DNA of 64,000 nucleotides, taken from Portulaca oleracea. Its lineage: Eukaryota > Streptophyta > Magnoliopsida > Caryophyllales > Portulacaceae. Below are positions 34,886 through 49,310 of this stretch, piece after piece; the first letter of the stretch is position 1; each line of letters starts with the position of its first letter. The stretch covers positions 40,181,713 to 40,245,712 of the forward strand of contig CM055879.1 in the NCBI GenBank assembly GCA_029582165.1. Reading direction: 5' to 3'. A model generated the notes under the pieces. It saw nothing but the letters and a program-made list of their open reading frames with translations, was not told the origin of the DNA and did not search any database. A program made the position numbers and the translations under genes.

Positions 34886-36480
34886 TATCGGCATAACATA
34901 TATATTTTATGAAGGGAGCGAATAACCTATTGTTACTATGTAATTGGGACAACTGTATACTTTGTTGTTCCAACGTATATTTGACCCATTTTCAAGTTGG
35001 GCTGATTACTTTTGTTGTGCTCTTTAGCACTTTTTGGTTGGATGAAATAAATTTGGCTTAATGACCATCAATTATATATAAAAAAAAGGTATGTAACCCT
35101 TCATGAGGGTAAGATTGTCTGCATTTAGATCCAACTTCATGTCGCGCTCAAATATATTTTCCTTGGAAGGTTATTGTTATTGCTGTTGTTGCATCACATA
35201 AAATTTGGCCTACTTTAATATATATAGTGAACCTAATATTAATAAGTCTGGCACAATATACGGTTTAATTTATACAAAACGTTAATTATTGGATCCTTCA
35301 TGACCAATACATATAAATCAAAAGAAATGAATTAGACAAATGGTGTCATCAATTACTGCTTGATTTTATCGTTAATCACGTGGAGGCCATAGCCAACCGC
35401 AAACAACCATGCAAATTTTATTCTCTTTTTGTTAAATTCATAAGTACTTTTTTTTTTTTTTTTTGATAACAATTCATAAGTACTATTATGTCTTCAACTC
35501 TTGATTGTGACCGAGATTTGCAACATCTTATTTGGTCGACAAATATGTTTCTATAATGTTGCGGATTCTTACGGCAATTGCAAATTACAACCTTAGGATG
35601 GAATTTTTCCCTTTTGTTAGGTAGGAGGCAAAAATATCTTGCAATGTCACGCCCCATGGATTTTGCCTCATTGATAGAATCAAATAAAAAACAAAGGGAA
35701 TAATTGAATACTATGTTTAAGTCACCTTTATAATTCTTTAATTTCCATTTTATCTGTCACTAATATCTGTTTTTAACTAATAATTGTCAAAATTTTGAAA
35801 ATTTGGTTACATATAGCTCAATCTCATCATATCTCGTAGCAACGGATAATAAGGAATGGAAATGCAGGAATCTAATACGTGCATTTTCATGAAAAATTTA
35901 AGCAAATCATTCCATCGACCTCATATATAAAGTCCACCACTCAAAAAAATGTACGTTTTTATGAGACTATAAATCTGGGTGGATATCATATCACAAAGGG
36001 TTATTGACTCCAATGCATGACCCATGAAGCAAAATGGACCATAAATTTTCAAACAAAACTATGAGACTCCAAATTATCAGAAATATCAATTTTAGTTCCT
36101 TTTTTTTATGTGTTTGTCTCGTGTTCTGTGTGATTTCAGTGCAAATTACATATTTAGTGCATCCAACAAAAGCATTAAAAAATTAAAATTGATATTTTTC
36201 ACAAAATGGAACATGATAATTTTGCTTGAAAGTTGAAACTTTATAGTCCATTTATTTCATGGGTGATCCTTTGAAGTCAAAAACCATATAACAAAAGCTT
36301 CCGGCAACATATATTCGGGCCACATTTGTTGTAGGCAGTGAATTCATGTCCGCTACAAATTTCCACTATCAGGACCAATGTTGAAGCCCAACACAACAAG
36401 CCCATGTTTTAGGGGCCTAAAATATAATTGGCCCATCAAAAGATTATGGCGCGAACCGTCGCTGAAACAAGTGTCGCCAA
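31656..36480. other. Long intergenic region, no gene seen
   Basis: AT-rich DNA without a recognised gene. A diverged Stowaway-type MITE occupies about 33470-33690 (left TTTGTTTCATTTCATATTAA; right CAACAATTAATATAGAACAG). A further Stowaway-like block at about 34720-34920 (TACTCCCTATCTCCC; GAAGGGAGCG) contains a TA microsatellite at 34853-34882. Short open frames at 31946, 33999 and 35418 show no domain. Confidence 0.45.
34853..34882. repeat. TA dinucleotide microsatellite
   Basis: About 15 uninterrupted TA units inside a Stowaway-like block. Confidence 0.9.
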
Positions 36481-36522
36481 TATGTACGAGCCACATAACC
36501 CTTTTCACATACTCCTCAAACC

Positions 36523-36535
36523 TTCTAGACGATTC
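36523..36535 (+). promoter_or_regulatory. Heat shock element
   Basis: TTCTAGACGATTC matches the alternating TTCnnGAAnnTTC heat-shock-factor site with one mismatch (GAC for GAA). It lies 352 bp upstream of the small HSP start codon and about 70 bp upstream of a TATA-like CTATTTATTT at 36602. Confidence 0.5.
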
Positions 36536-36886
36536 CAGATGGTTGTAGTTCTGGCGAAATTGCTGGAATTCTCTCCCAAACTCTCTCCTCATCTCCCTCT
36601 TCTATTTATTTCCACCATTTCCTCTCTCACTCCTGATTTCTCTCAATTCAGTCGAGCTAGTTGCATTGAAGTATTGCTCTCAATTTTAGGTTAGTTCACT
36701 TTTCTTTCTCTTCGAATTTCGCTTTCAATGGTGTCTACATCGTCATAATTCAGGTTACTTTCCGAAACTTACGAGTTTCACAACTTTCACTCTGCTGATT
36801 TTGTGTGGTATTTTTGTGAATTTGTTCAAGTGCAGAAGCTTTGATCAGGAACTTCGAAGCGAAATCAGAAGAAGAAGCGAGTGAAA

Positions 36887-37437
36887 ATGGCAGCAGTAGA
36901 GGACGTGACATCTGCGAACCTTACAAACTTGCTCAACCATGGCGACACCTTGCTGAAGGCGTTCGCTCCGCTCGCAAAAGCCAGCGGAAACATCGAGGAT
37001 TCCGGCGTGTTCTCACCGCCGGTGGACATCGTCGGGACTCCGAGGGAGTACATATTCTACATCGACGTCCCAGGGCACTCCAAATCGGACATCCAGGTAC
37101 TCTAAATCTCTTCCGAAACTCTCGATGCTGGAAATTCGACAGTTGTGAGAAGGAATGGTGGATTGAAGTCGGAGAAATGCAGGTGCAACTGGAAGATGAG
37201 AACATACTGGTGGTGAAGAGCAGCGGGAAGAGGAAGAGGGAGGAAGGAGAGGAAGAAGGATGCAAGTACTTGAAGCTGGAGAGACGATCGCCGCAGAAAA
37301 TCATGAGGAGGTTCAGGCTGCCGGAAGATGCGAATGTCTCGGCGATCTCTGCGAAATGTGAGGACGGAGTTCTTACTGTCACCGTCGAGAAAGTTCCTCC
37401 GGCGAAGCCTAAGAAGATCGAGGTCGCCGTTAACTAA
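36887..37437 (+). CDS. Class III small heat shock protein (HSP17.4-III-like), 154 aa
   Basis: Two coding exons, 36887-37096 and 37183-37437, with an 86-bp GT-AG intron between SDIQ and VQLEDEN, in phase 0. Exon 1 starts [12 protein letters not shown] and reaches the alpha-crystallin domain at [20 protein letters not shown]. Exon 2 continues [37 protein letters not shown] and [12 protein letters not shown], ending KKIEVAVN. The insert [12 protein letters not shown] and the single intron at this point are typical of class III, the sHSP class reported in the nucleus and nucleolus and linked to rRNA processing. Small HSPs are ATP-independent holdases. The 5' UTR may contain an intron between about 36690 and 36835 (TTTTAG|GTTAG...GTGCAG). 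A heat shock element upstream fits heat control. Confidence 0.93.
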
Positions 37438-38752
37438 TTTGCTGTCAGATAACGATTTGGGAATTCGAATGTGTATTCGTATGTCTGGTTTTCCTTTTTC
37501 TCCCTAAAGAGTCCAGATGAAGAGACTCGATCGAAATGTAGAATTGATGGTTTAGTTGTGTTTTAGTGCTCAGTTGAATTCGAATGTGATTGTTGGTAGT
37601 TGTTTGTAGCTGATATTTTGTCGCCATTGTTTAAAATGATGGGATCTTAAATCACGTAGCTGAACGTATTTCATGTCAGACAATCTGGGGCAATATTTAT
37701 GAACTCTCAACTGACTGGGGAACTTTACTTGGCCTATGAGAGCATCCCTAGCTAATACTGAGTTTAACTCAACGAATGAAGGGGAATGAATTGGAATATG
37801 TGGATCTTTATAAAAAGAAAAAGTAAAAATTTATTTTTTTATTAAGTTAATTTTTTATTGATGAGTATGAGGTTCATTCATATTAATTATAATAAATAAT
37901 AAATAATTTTTATTTAATAATATAATATAATGATAGATATGAGGTATGATGGTGATAAAGAAAAAAATATAATTGGAATATCGATTTTGATTAATGTATT
38001 AAAATTACTGTCAAATTTATCTTGTAAGACTAAAAGACGAGTTTTATAAAATAAGTTTCATTCTCATCAAAGAACATTTATATAATTTAATTTTGTTTTT
38101 TCATTGTATATCATATCAATAGTGAGTCAAATTTAAATTTATTATTAAAAATGGCTAATTCAAATTCACCATAGGAGATGGTGTGAGGCTAGGGATGATG
38201 ATGGTGAGTTTAAATTGGAGATATGGTAGTCTATGGGATGGGCAAGGCTTTTTTAAAAAAAGATTATCAAAAGTAAATGAAGTTATGGGTATAGTGGTTG
38301 TAGATTATGAACATTGATATTCACGATTATGAGTAATGAAGTTTAGATTTATGAGTATAGTAATTGTACATAATGAACATACAAATTTTAGATTATGAAC
38401 AAACTTTTTTTTAATTTTTTTAAAATATAGACACGTGTCACTTTGTTGGGCTGTGAATTTGGGTCACGGAAGATGCTGAAGCAAAGGTGCGCCCATAAAT
38501 AGTGACGCTCAGTGATATCAGGTATTTTGAGCTCACCATACTCCGTGCACCTGGGTTCATGATCCATGCTCCCCTAAATTGCTTACCTATTACAAGAACC
38601 AGTCGAGTCCAATATCTCTAAAAAAAAATAAAATAAAACAATGAAATTGCATTAATCAAAACCTCTAACGAAAACCCTACTAATTCTCCAAAAAAGAAAA
38701 AAAGTTAAAAAATCCTAATAAGAAAATTAACAACCTGATGACCGGAGGAACC
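37438..38752. other. Intergenic between sHSP and RPSA
   Basis: Starts with the sHSP 3' UTR. The rest is AT-rich, without a recognised gene or complete transposon, up to the RPSA promoter. Confidence 0.5.
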
Positions 38753-38760
38753 TAGGGTTT
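38753..38760 (+). promoter_or_regulatory. Telo-box of the RPSA promoter
   Basis: TAGGGTTT is the reverse form of the AAACCCTA telo-box found in promoters of plant ribosomal protein and translation genes. A TATA-like TATATAAG follows at 38775-38782, and the start codon is at 38894. Confidence 0.6.
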
Positions 38761-38893
38761 CAGCAGTGCGTAGGTATATAAGCCAACACTTCCCACGTCT
38801 CCGATCACTTCCTGTGCCAAAAGCCGCCATTTTTGAGAGCAGAGGATCTCCTTTCTTTGATTAACGATCATCTCTTCCGATTGTTCATCAACA

Positions 38894-41162
<2,269 letters not shown>

Positions 41163-41515
41163 GAATCCGGTCTCGTCTTTAGTTCTCTAAATTCAAATTT
41201 TGACCCCTGAAACTGGTGGGAGGCTCAACAAATGGAGCTAATTTTGCTTGAGTTTTAGCTGTAGATGCTTAGTTGAAGGGCAGACCATGCTTGGTTTGAT
41301 TTTCTTTGTCTTCACCTCATTGTTATTTTTTGAAACAATTGATTGATCCATAATTTTTCAACCAATGGTATGTTCTCTGCTTACTCAATGGCTTGTTTTG
41401 GATTCTTTGAGCTCATTTTATGATGAATTCAGCGAATCTCTCGTTCTCTGGCCACTACTGTCATTTTTTGCTTGGATTTTTGGTGAGAATTATATCAGGA
41501 AATCAGATGCTGTTA

Positions 41516-41765
41516 GGCCCCGTTCTTTTATACGGTTGGTTGCAGTGTGTTAATGGTGCGGTGCGGTGGAATTTGAAAAAGTGTGGTGTGTTGTGAAAGT
41601 TGTGGTAGGTGAGGTAGGTTAAGAAAGAGAATATGAAAAGGAGAAGAGAAAAGTGAGGAGAGAAAATGAAAAAATATATTAGTAATGATTGTGGTGTAAA
41701 CATGTAGTGTGGTGAAGTGTGGTGGAAAATTAAAAACTGCAATGTGGTGTGGTATCGATACCAAT
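41516..41765. mobile_element. Harbinger-like MITE, right end lost
   Basis: Begins GGCCCCGTTCTTTTATACGG after TTA (41513-41515), matching the family at 11853 and 29387. The inside has GGTGCGGTGCGGTGG and GTGGTGTGGTATCG words. The expected inverted right end was not found before the Stowaway at 41828. Confidence 0.55.
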
Positions 41766-41827
41766 TATCATGTGAAAGGCTAGGGAGGGGAACTGGGGAA
41801 GTGAAGTGCATGTACGACACTGATATA

Positions 41828-42070
41828 CTCCCTCCGTTCCATATTAATTGTCATACTTTTGACTTTCACGGTCTCCAATATCATTCTTTGATTGATAATT
41901 TCTAGCATAATATGTTATTAATAATTGCAATATTATACTTTTGTGATAGTATTTTTCGTTATAAATCTAGTGGTGGTAATTTTGTATAGCAACTCATTGT
42001 ATATATTGAGAAATTTATGGTCAAAATTTTTTAAGTTTGACTGCATAATTATAGTATCATGAAAAGTATT
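41828..42070. mobile_element. Stowaway-type MITE, right end diverged
   Basis: The left end, CTCCCTCCGTTCCATATTAA, follows TA and is close to the copy at 4940. The internal words (TTTGATTGATAATTTCT, GTTATAAATCTAGTGG, ATATTGAGAAATTTATGGTC) are the same family. The right terminal repeat is not recognisable. Confidence 0.55.
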
Positions 42071-42617
42071 GCTTAAAGAATGAACTTGAGACTGGAAGTT
42101 AACTAATAACGAACACAATAGGAAAGTCAAATACTTAAAAGGGCAAAAACAATACTCCTAATACATTATGATGTAGGTAACCTTATTTTTTTTCTTTGAT
42201 AATTATCTTGTACGATACAATATTGCTAGGCGAATAAAATTTATGTACATGCATGATTAAATTACAGTACAGACTATACAGTATGTAATTACAAGACTTT
42301 CTGATCTATGCACATGATTATCTCGAAGGCCAGGCAGAGAGTTTGAACATATGGAACCTGAAATTGGGACAAAGTTAAAGGGGAATTAGGAGCCTGATAG
42401 AGGATTTGCACCATTGTGCTTCAGCTACTAAAACTTGACATGAAAAATACACATCAATCCCATATTTAGGTCTCACAATTATGTAGTACATTCGTATGAG
42501 TCTATGACAGCAAAACATTTTGATTATCATCCAAACGTCAAAACGATGGGTTTGAAAGGGCTACCTTCACCAGCAGTATATTAGAAATGAATAGCACAAA
42601 AAAACAAAGCCTTACCA

Positions 42618-42856
42618 TTGTTTTATTTGAGGTTAGATTTAAGTTGACTAGATTTTGGTAAACATTGGTCGGTAAGTATCGGAAAAACTTGCAAAATTTT
42701 GAAAAGTTGGGTAATTTCACTAATTTGGGTCATGTGCAATATGGGTATTTGTAATATGTTTTGTCAAAACTTCAAAATTTTACATGCTCTCTCCTAATAC
42801 TTTGCCAACCAATATTTACCAAAATCTATCCAACCTAAATTTACCCTCAAAAGAAC
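42618..42856. mobile_element. Foldback MITE related to 13261-13411
   Basis: Left arm TTGTTTTATTTGAGGTTAGA with AGATTTTGGTAAACATTGG; right arm CCAATATTTACCAAAATCTA with TTTACCCTCAAAAGAAC, the inverted form. The terminal words match the J-protein intron element. Confidence 0.6.
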
Positions 42857-43395
42857 ACACAACACACTCTTGAATCATAGGATAAACAGGACAATGAGGC
42901 AGATGTGAAACAGACATCATTATAATGAAGCTTATTTAGCTGGAGTTGCAGTAATCAGAAGCACAATTTCAATGGAAATAGAACCCAAAATTTGGTAACT
43001 AATAGGAGTAACAAGATTTTAACCTACCCATGAATATAGAGGTCTCTGTTGGTTGACATCATAATTTTAACCTGAACATTCTTTTCAAGATACCATGAAA
43101 ATTAACCTACCTTCATAAGAAGACTCCTGCTCAGAATTCTCCAGTCATCTATTCCAGACCAAACTTATTACCATCTCCAAACCAGTGTCTCTCAAGATAA
43201 AATAGAAGCCGCGCAAAAGATGTGCATGGCATATTCCTACACAGGGAACAGTGCTCATCAGATTGGCAGTTTCTCACCACTCATTCATCATTAATAGCCA
43301 CATAGACAACAATGGCAAGTTATTGAAAAAGAAAATTTGAAAAAAAGATGTGAAATCAGAGGCCTAATAAGGATGCCAAATGCACGATTTCGAGT

Positions 43396-46300
43396 TCAAT
43401 CACAAATGAACATACTTGATGAAATGCACAAGAACGAAGTGCTTCCTGACCTGGAATATAGATCACTTTCACTGCTTGATCTCGAATATGAACGATTACT
43501 TTCACTACTAGAACTTTCTGGAGAGCTTAGTCCTGTATCTGATGATGTCTCGTAATAAATTTTACTGTCGGATTGTGATCTCTTCAATGACCTAGGACAC
43601 CAGTCACCAGGGATTAGTGCGCGTTAATTTGTTTACATAAACACATGAATGTACACAGGTATCTGTATCTAACGCAAAATACACTTGTTTTCTGGGTGCA
43701 CCGTAGCATCTTTCATCATACATGAAAAGTTGAATATGGAATATGGTGATGAAGCATCATAGTAGCAGCAGAGCAGTTGGTCAGTTGAAGGAGGAGACAG
43801 GATCATGTAATATAACATACAGTTAGCACATTTATAAAACACTTGATTGGTGACACTATCTGGGACCAGCATACATAGAGGAAAGTGATTTGTTATTCAC
43901 AAACAGAAACAGGGGTTGGACATGGATTTGCTTTCTGGGTGCATAGCAGTAGGCTTTACGATATACTTACTGATGATCTATTACAGTTTTGAATCGATAT
44001 TGCCCATCAACGCCCGGCTGAATGTGTCCCAGAAATCTGTTCATATTGCCACACTCATCAGTTTTTTCCAGAGACTATTGAGAAGTTCACAATCAAATAT
44101 CAATAACAATTAACAAGTATCAAACTCAAGTTATTATCACTTCATTCTTCCTCTTTTCTGTTTTGAGCGAGTGTCCAATCCAATCTGTGTGTATTTCAGT
44201 TTGCAGCTTGTATAGAGATATGTTAACAGGAAAATCTTTAATTTCCTGAACTTGTATACAGAATTACAAATATTTTTGAGACAACAATTCCCTGAACTTA
44301 TTCCAAAGAGGGACCCCTGCTAACTTACACATCAATCGCCTTTTGCCTGTGGACATCTATGAAGGAATTGGTAAAATGACGTTGAATGGCTTTCACAAAC
44401 TCCCAAAATTTTGTTGCCAGTATCCATTCACCTCGGCACCTTGCGAATATCTATTTTTCAATATACAAACAACAAAAATATAAAATTTTAGTTAACTGGC
44501 TGCACCGTCAGAAATAAAAACATACCAGCAAAAAGCCACTGAAAAACAACAATGAAATGAATGAAGCTAAATGGTTAACAAAATTTAAAATACTCAACAT
44601 ATGATCATCCTAATTACAAGATGTGGCTCTACTTAACAATGTAGCCCATATATGATCATATACAACCCTCCTCTGTACTTGTTTTCATTACAGTAAACAG
44701 AACTAGATCCAGCTAGGTAGCAACAAGCAACACTAAAAATCATGATGCTTCTCTTAGATACATAATAACATCCACATCATGTTTAAATTATAAGAATCAT
44801 CTATCCAAACATTACACTTTATGGATGGCTAAGCGATTATGACTTCTAATAGATAGACACATCCTCCTTTGCTTCTGTACAAAAGAATGCAGTATTTCAA
44901 CTCGAGACAAGAAACAAAAGTGTAATCAAAGATTACCTATTATTGGGAAAGTGAGGGTGCTCCACAGTTTTATCAGCGACCCATTCATCCATATAAATGA
45001 CACAATAGATGTTTATGATGCAAATTCAACAGAGACATAAAGCTTGACATGCCAAAGATCAGTAAATCCAACTAAGCTAGATATTAATTTATGGGGCCCA
45101 TTAATATATAGCAGAATAGTTTCATGATTTCAAACTAATTACCTTGCTGTGTGCGGCAGAGCCCCCATACTGCAGGGCAAGGGAATCACCCATAACCTCG
45201 TACTCAGCCATTAGGTGGAAAAATAAAGAGTGATCCAGTTCTAGGGATCTAGCCATCCCTAAAGTATCCAGTTGGTGGCCAAGAGCGACCAATCCATACA
45301 CAAATTGAGCAAAGTTTGTGCGATCAATAGAATCTATGCAGTTGGTTCTCTGGATCCCCTTTTGGTGCGCATGGTTGATGCTATCACAGGACTTAGCTTC
45401 ATGCGAGCCAGCAAAATTGGTACTAGCCCTGCATCACATGTTTTCAGAGTTCTTTCAGAACCAAGTAGAAACACAAGTATACACAGCAATTTAAACTTGT
45501 CAATGTTGAACCCTAGGTACAACTCAAGTCTCCCACTTTTAAAATAGGGAATTTTTAGGACAAAGTGCCAGAAAAGAGCAAAGGTTTGAGAAAGATAGAA
45601 GCAATCTTCACAATAGTGGATGACAAAAAACATTAAGTGTAATGTTGTTCAGGTTTAGATGTGCAGAAAAAAAATGTTACGTAACTAGTGCTGGTCGTAG
45701 CAAACATCCAGAAGAGATTTCACAATCTGTTCCTACATGTAAATATACATTACTCAAATCATGTGTAAGTTGGCCACGAGAGAAACCAAAAGGTATTCCA
45801 CGGTCCCAATTAAATGGCTTGTAATTTACATGATTTTACAAAATTGATGTCATAAATAAATTCTTAAACAACTCCAACTTAGCCAAAAACCAACTGGAGA
45901 GAGAAGTTAGGATGGTGAAACACATTGAAAGACAAACTCCGAATACTTGATTCTCATGTATAATTATAATAATAAGAGTAGTCTTTCCAGGGTCCATAAT
46001 GTAATTACCAAACTTGGGAGAAATCATATGATGACTTGAAGCTAAGGGACCGAGGTATTGAAGAGGAGAAGAATTTGATTTTCCCCAGAGCTTCAGCAGC
46101 AATATCTTTCAGGTCCATCAACACATCAGTGCTTTTACTGCATAGATTTTGGTTTCCCCTATCAATAAGTTGACAGTACACATATATCATATCTGAAACA
46201 ATAAGACATACAATGGCGGCTTACGCTCGAAAGACTGCATCAAGGTCCCGGTGCAAAAACTGCACCTGATCATCCTTGCACAAGCCCTTGTTAATGCAAT

Positions 46301-49300
46301 CAACCGCTTTACGAAATTCAACATTGAGAAGAGATTCACGGGGCTTCCTTTCAGACATCTACAACTCCAAATCAACACAGTTATTAAAAGTTGTACCATG
46401 AGGAGATGGAAAACTCAGGAGATTATTTAGGTCATCTTCACACCTTGACAAGACTAAGTAAAATTATGGGATTTCCATATCTTAGACGAAGATGTTGGAA
46501 ATGAAGTTCTGGGACTTCATATCTGTTGTATCCCTCTGAGACTACACAGTGAAATGGAATGGTTAACCAGAATGATCATAGGTACTAGCCAAAAATTTTA
46601 GATAATTTGTGGATCATACTTAGAATGGCAGGCTTGGGATTCCTCCATGAATGTTGCTGAGACCAGCATAGAGGAATAGAACCTCTATTCTGGACAGCTG
46701 AAGTTACTTTGAATGTGAGCTCCCCGCGAATCTCTGGACATACAATCTGCTCAATTTCAACATCGTTTGCAGCTTGACCCTTTTTATTGGCACCCCTTTT
46801 CTGAAACCTGGTTCAGATCGGAAAACATAGTTGTATCATGGTTTCAGGATCCAGGCACATGAAGAAGTTTCACGTCAAGTTATAAACCATTCTAAATCTG
46901 ATACCAGAATGAGTAGTGACAATCCGTGAGCAGCGTACGTAGTAGGCTCATAATCAAGTTGAAGTGGAGGCACTATACAATAAATAAATCAATGAGTGAA
47001 GGACCACTTGAGTAATGGAGTTCTTATTGTTGGAGACCATTGCAGAATATCTAAGATATATTCTTGGCCAAAAGCTTTTGGAAAATATCTAACATAAAGC
47101 CCTGTAGATCTATAAAATACTCTAATTTTATTCGTTCGCAATTGGAGCCTTAAACTATCATAAAGGAAGTCTACCCACACTAAAATATATTGTACTTGTA
47201 CTGCCCAGGGAAGGTAGTATTTAAACAGTTTAGCAAACACACCACTTCACTCCTTGAATTCCAGCTATCATCTTAAAGGAGGCAGTTTGGCAAAGCTTAA
47301 CAAACCTGGTGCCAGCAAAATGATGTGATCTTCTTGCAATGAGGGTCAAGGTGAAAGACTTCCCTAAGTTTGACAATTTTACCTGGATGCATTAAAAAAG
47401 TCAACGCATAAGCAGTCTTACGGTGAGCATAATACAAGATTTGTTTTAGTAAAGTTATTGGGGAATGTCATGCAAGTTATTGTTCTGTACTGATTACAGA
47501 AGTGGAGTGTCCGTATAACTCATGCCCATGAACAACATAAGATGAATCATAAACACAAGTCACGTGGAACCATCTCAGCTAAAATCTTAAGCTAATTGTT
47601 GAAGGCACAATGATGATTTTTATACTCCAATACGCCCCTCACGCGAATGTCCTTTGGGCTTGAAGCATGGATGCTGCATGGTCCCCTTCACCTTGTGAAT
47701 AAACATGAGGGTGCCGAGATTCATACCTCTTAACCTGGCTTTGATACCATGTAGAACCATCTCAATTAAAAGCTTAAGCTACTAATTGAAGGTCGAATGA
47801 TGATTTTTATACTCCAACAAGTATGAAAACTTAAGATACTAAGCACAATAAACTGTCAAACATGAACGCCAAACACAAGTAGCAACTAAGCAAGCACTTG
47901 TCCATCTTCTGAAGTAAGAGGAAAATCTGAAAGTTGCACAATTGAACAGGAGTGAAATATATAAGTTTTTCCAGAGTCATTTCTGCTATAGAAGAATTAT
48001 TCTAATAAGTACCTGCTTGAAAAAGCCATGTACCAAAGCAACTGTCCAGAGAGTATTCTTAAGATGATTCTGGATTTTGCGGGTTAAAAACTCATTCCAA
48101 ACAAACATCTTTCCATCAGAGGATTGCCCCGTCTCCTCTTTGCACAAGTTCTTTTGCAAGCTACACATAATGGGGTATGAGTAGCTGAAGAAAAAATCCT
48201 TTGTAATATCCAATAGTTGTAGGAGGTTTTTGTATCTGTTCAGATCATTAGAGGAAATATAAGAAGGTGCAAATAAAAGCCTCACAACATAACCATCAGT
48301 GTGGACTGTGGACAGACAACAATAAACTGGGACTATGGAACACTAAATCTTAGGCATGATCATGGGCTCTTGTCAACCCTGAAATTGCATAAAACTAAGC
48401 CAAGCAAAAGCTTCACAGTACTCTATCTGTACACAGCTAGCTATTCAGAAATTATATAATGCAACATTTCGAATGAAAAAACCACAAACATAAAAACACA
48501 CTTCCAAACATCAAATGTTATACACATCTATGTCACTGTGTTTTCAAGCATTGCAGTCAAGTTGATTAGATGAGCGCTGTGCATAATCAAAGTTATACAT
48601 GTGGATTTTCAGCTGACCTGCTCTCTCTTTCAAAGTTATCTAGGAATGACCAGATAGCAGAACGGGGGACAGGTATCATCCTGTAATCAGAAACGGCATA
48701 GATAGAATGACCACAAATCTTCACAATCTCCCTCCTTTCTGTTACAAGAATCATGTAATAGGGTCCCAAAAATCTGATGAAGCCTGAATAGCCATTTTTT
48801 TCAAAAGAAAAAGAAAAAGAAAATTAAATTTAAGGAGCCGTCAGCTGAGCTTCCATATAAAGCAGATCATTATAAGTTATTTATATTGTACTTACCGACA
48901 ATACCATAGAAAAGGGTAACCAATTTAAGTCCACCTCCCAGTTTGTTTCCTTCATTCAAGGTTTGCAGCAAGCGCTTGCACTCCCCAAATGAATATATTG
49001 TGGGATCCTCATATATAAGTAGCTTTGAAGGATCTGATCTACTGATTTTCATCACTCTCCAATGCGTTTTTTGTTCATTTCTTCCAACTATATAGAAGTT
49101 CTGTACCATGGAACAAGGGTACCTTCTTGATCAATATTAAGTGCAGTAAAGAAACAAAGTTATTCTAAAATCTTAAGAGGGAGGTTTGCTTACATCTCGG
49201 GTCTCGAAAAGGCTGAATTTCTCCAAATAATACGGAGGGCTGGACTCCTCTTCTCTTGGTTCCTCCATCAAAGCCTCAATTGGCTCCTCTGTACAACTCT

Positions 49301-49310
49301 CTGACTCCAT
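43396..49310 (-). CDS. SAC-domain phosphoinositide phosphatase, copy 1 (about 675 aa)
   Basis: Thirteen minus-strand exons: 49310-49194, 49100-48896, 48783-48618, 48235-48013, 47382-47306, 46807-46620, 46541-46444, 46358-46225, 46158-46009, 45428-45143, 44450-44329, 44036-43971 and 43591-43396. Phases agree throughout (2028 nt to a stop when exon 13 is read through). Landmarks: [101 protein letters not shown]; then the catalytic [12 protein letters not shown] (C-x5-R-T) and YGGSAAHSK. This fits the plant SAC1-5 group, inositol polyphosphate 5-phosphatases of PI(3,5)P2 at vacuolar membranes; the substrate is inferred from family. The end is unclear: exon 13 (Ser-rich) stops at 43396 on read-through, or splices at 43451 to a further exon. 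It lacks the last exon found in copy 2. A TRIM-like element sits in intron 4. Confidence 0.88.
47563..47819 (-). mobile_element. TRIM-type miniature LTR element in SAC copy 1 intron
   Basis: Two direct repeats of about 68 bp, 47563-47631 and 47751-47819, enclose about 120 bp. On the minus strand the right copy starts TGTTGGAGTATAAAAATCAT and ends GGTTCTACA. It is followed at once by TGGTATCAAAGCC, a tRNA-Met-type primer-binding site; a purine tract GTGAGGGGCG precedes the other copy. The two repeats differ at several sites, so the insertion is old. No coding capacity. These are the features of terminal-repeat retrotransposons in miniature. Confidence 0.75.

Larger units (their letters stand above)
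41163..43395. other. Intergenic RPSA to SAC copy 1, MITE-rich
   Basis: The RPSA 3' UTR occupies the first 250-350 bases. Then come a Harbinger-like MITE left end at 41516, a Stowaway left end at 41828 and a foldback element at 42618-42856. A candidate last exon of the SAC gene near 43155-43238 (R then NMPCTSFARLLFYLERHW) is possible but unproven. No other gene was recognised. Confidence 0.4.

Noticed and set aside
44940..45000. Exon-like stretch in SAC copy 1 intron 10 ([19 protein letters not shown])
   Set aside because: No counterpart in copy 2, and exons 10 and 11 already join in phase without it.
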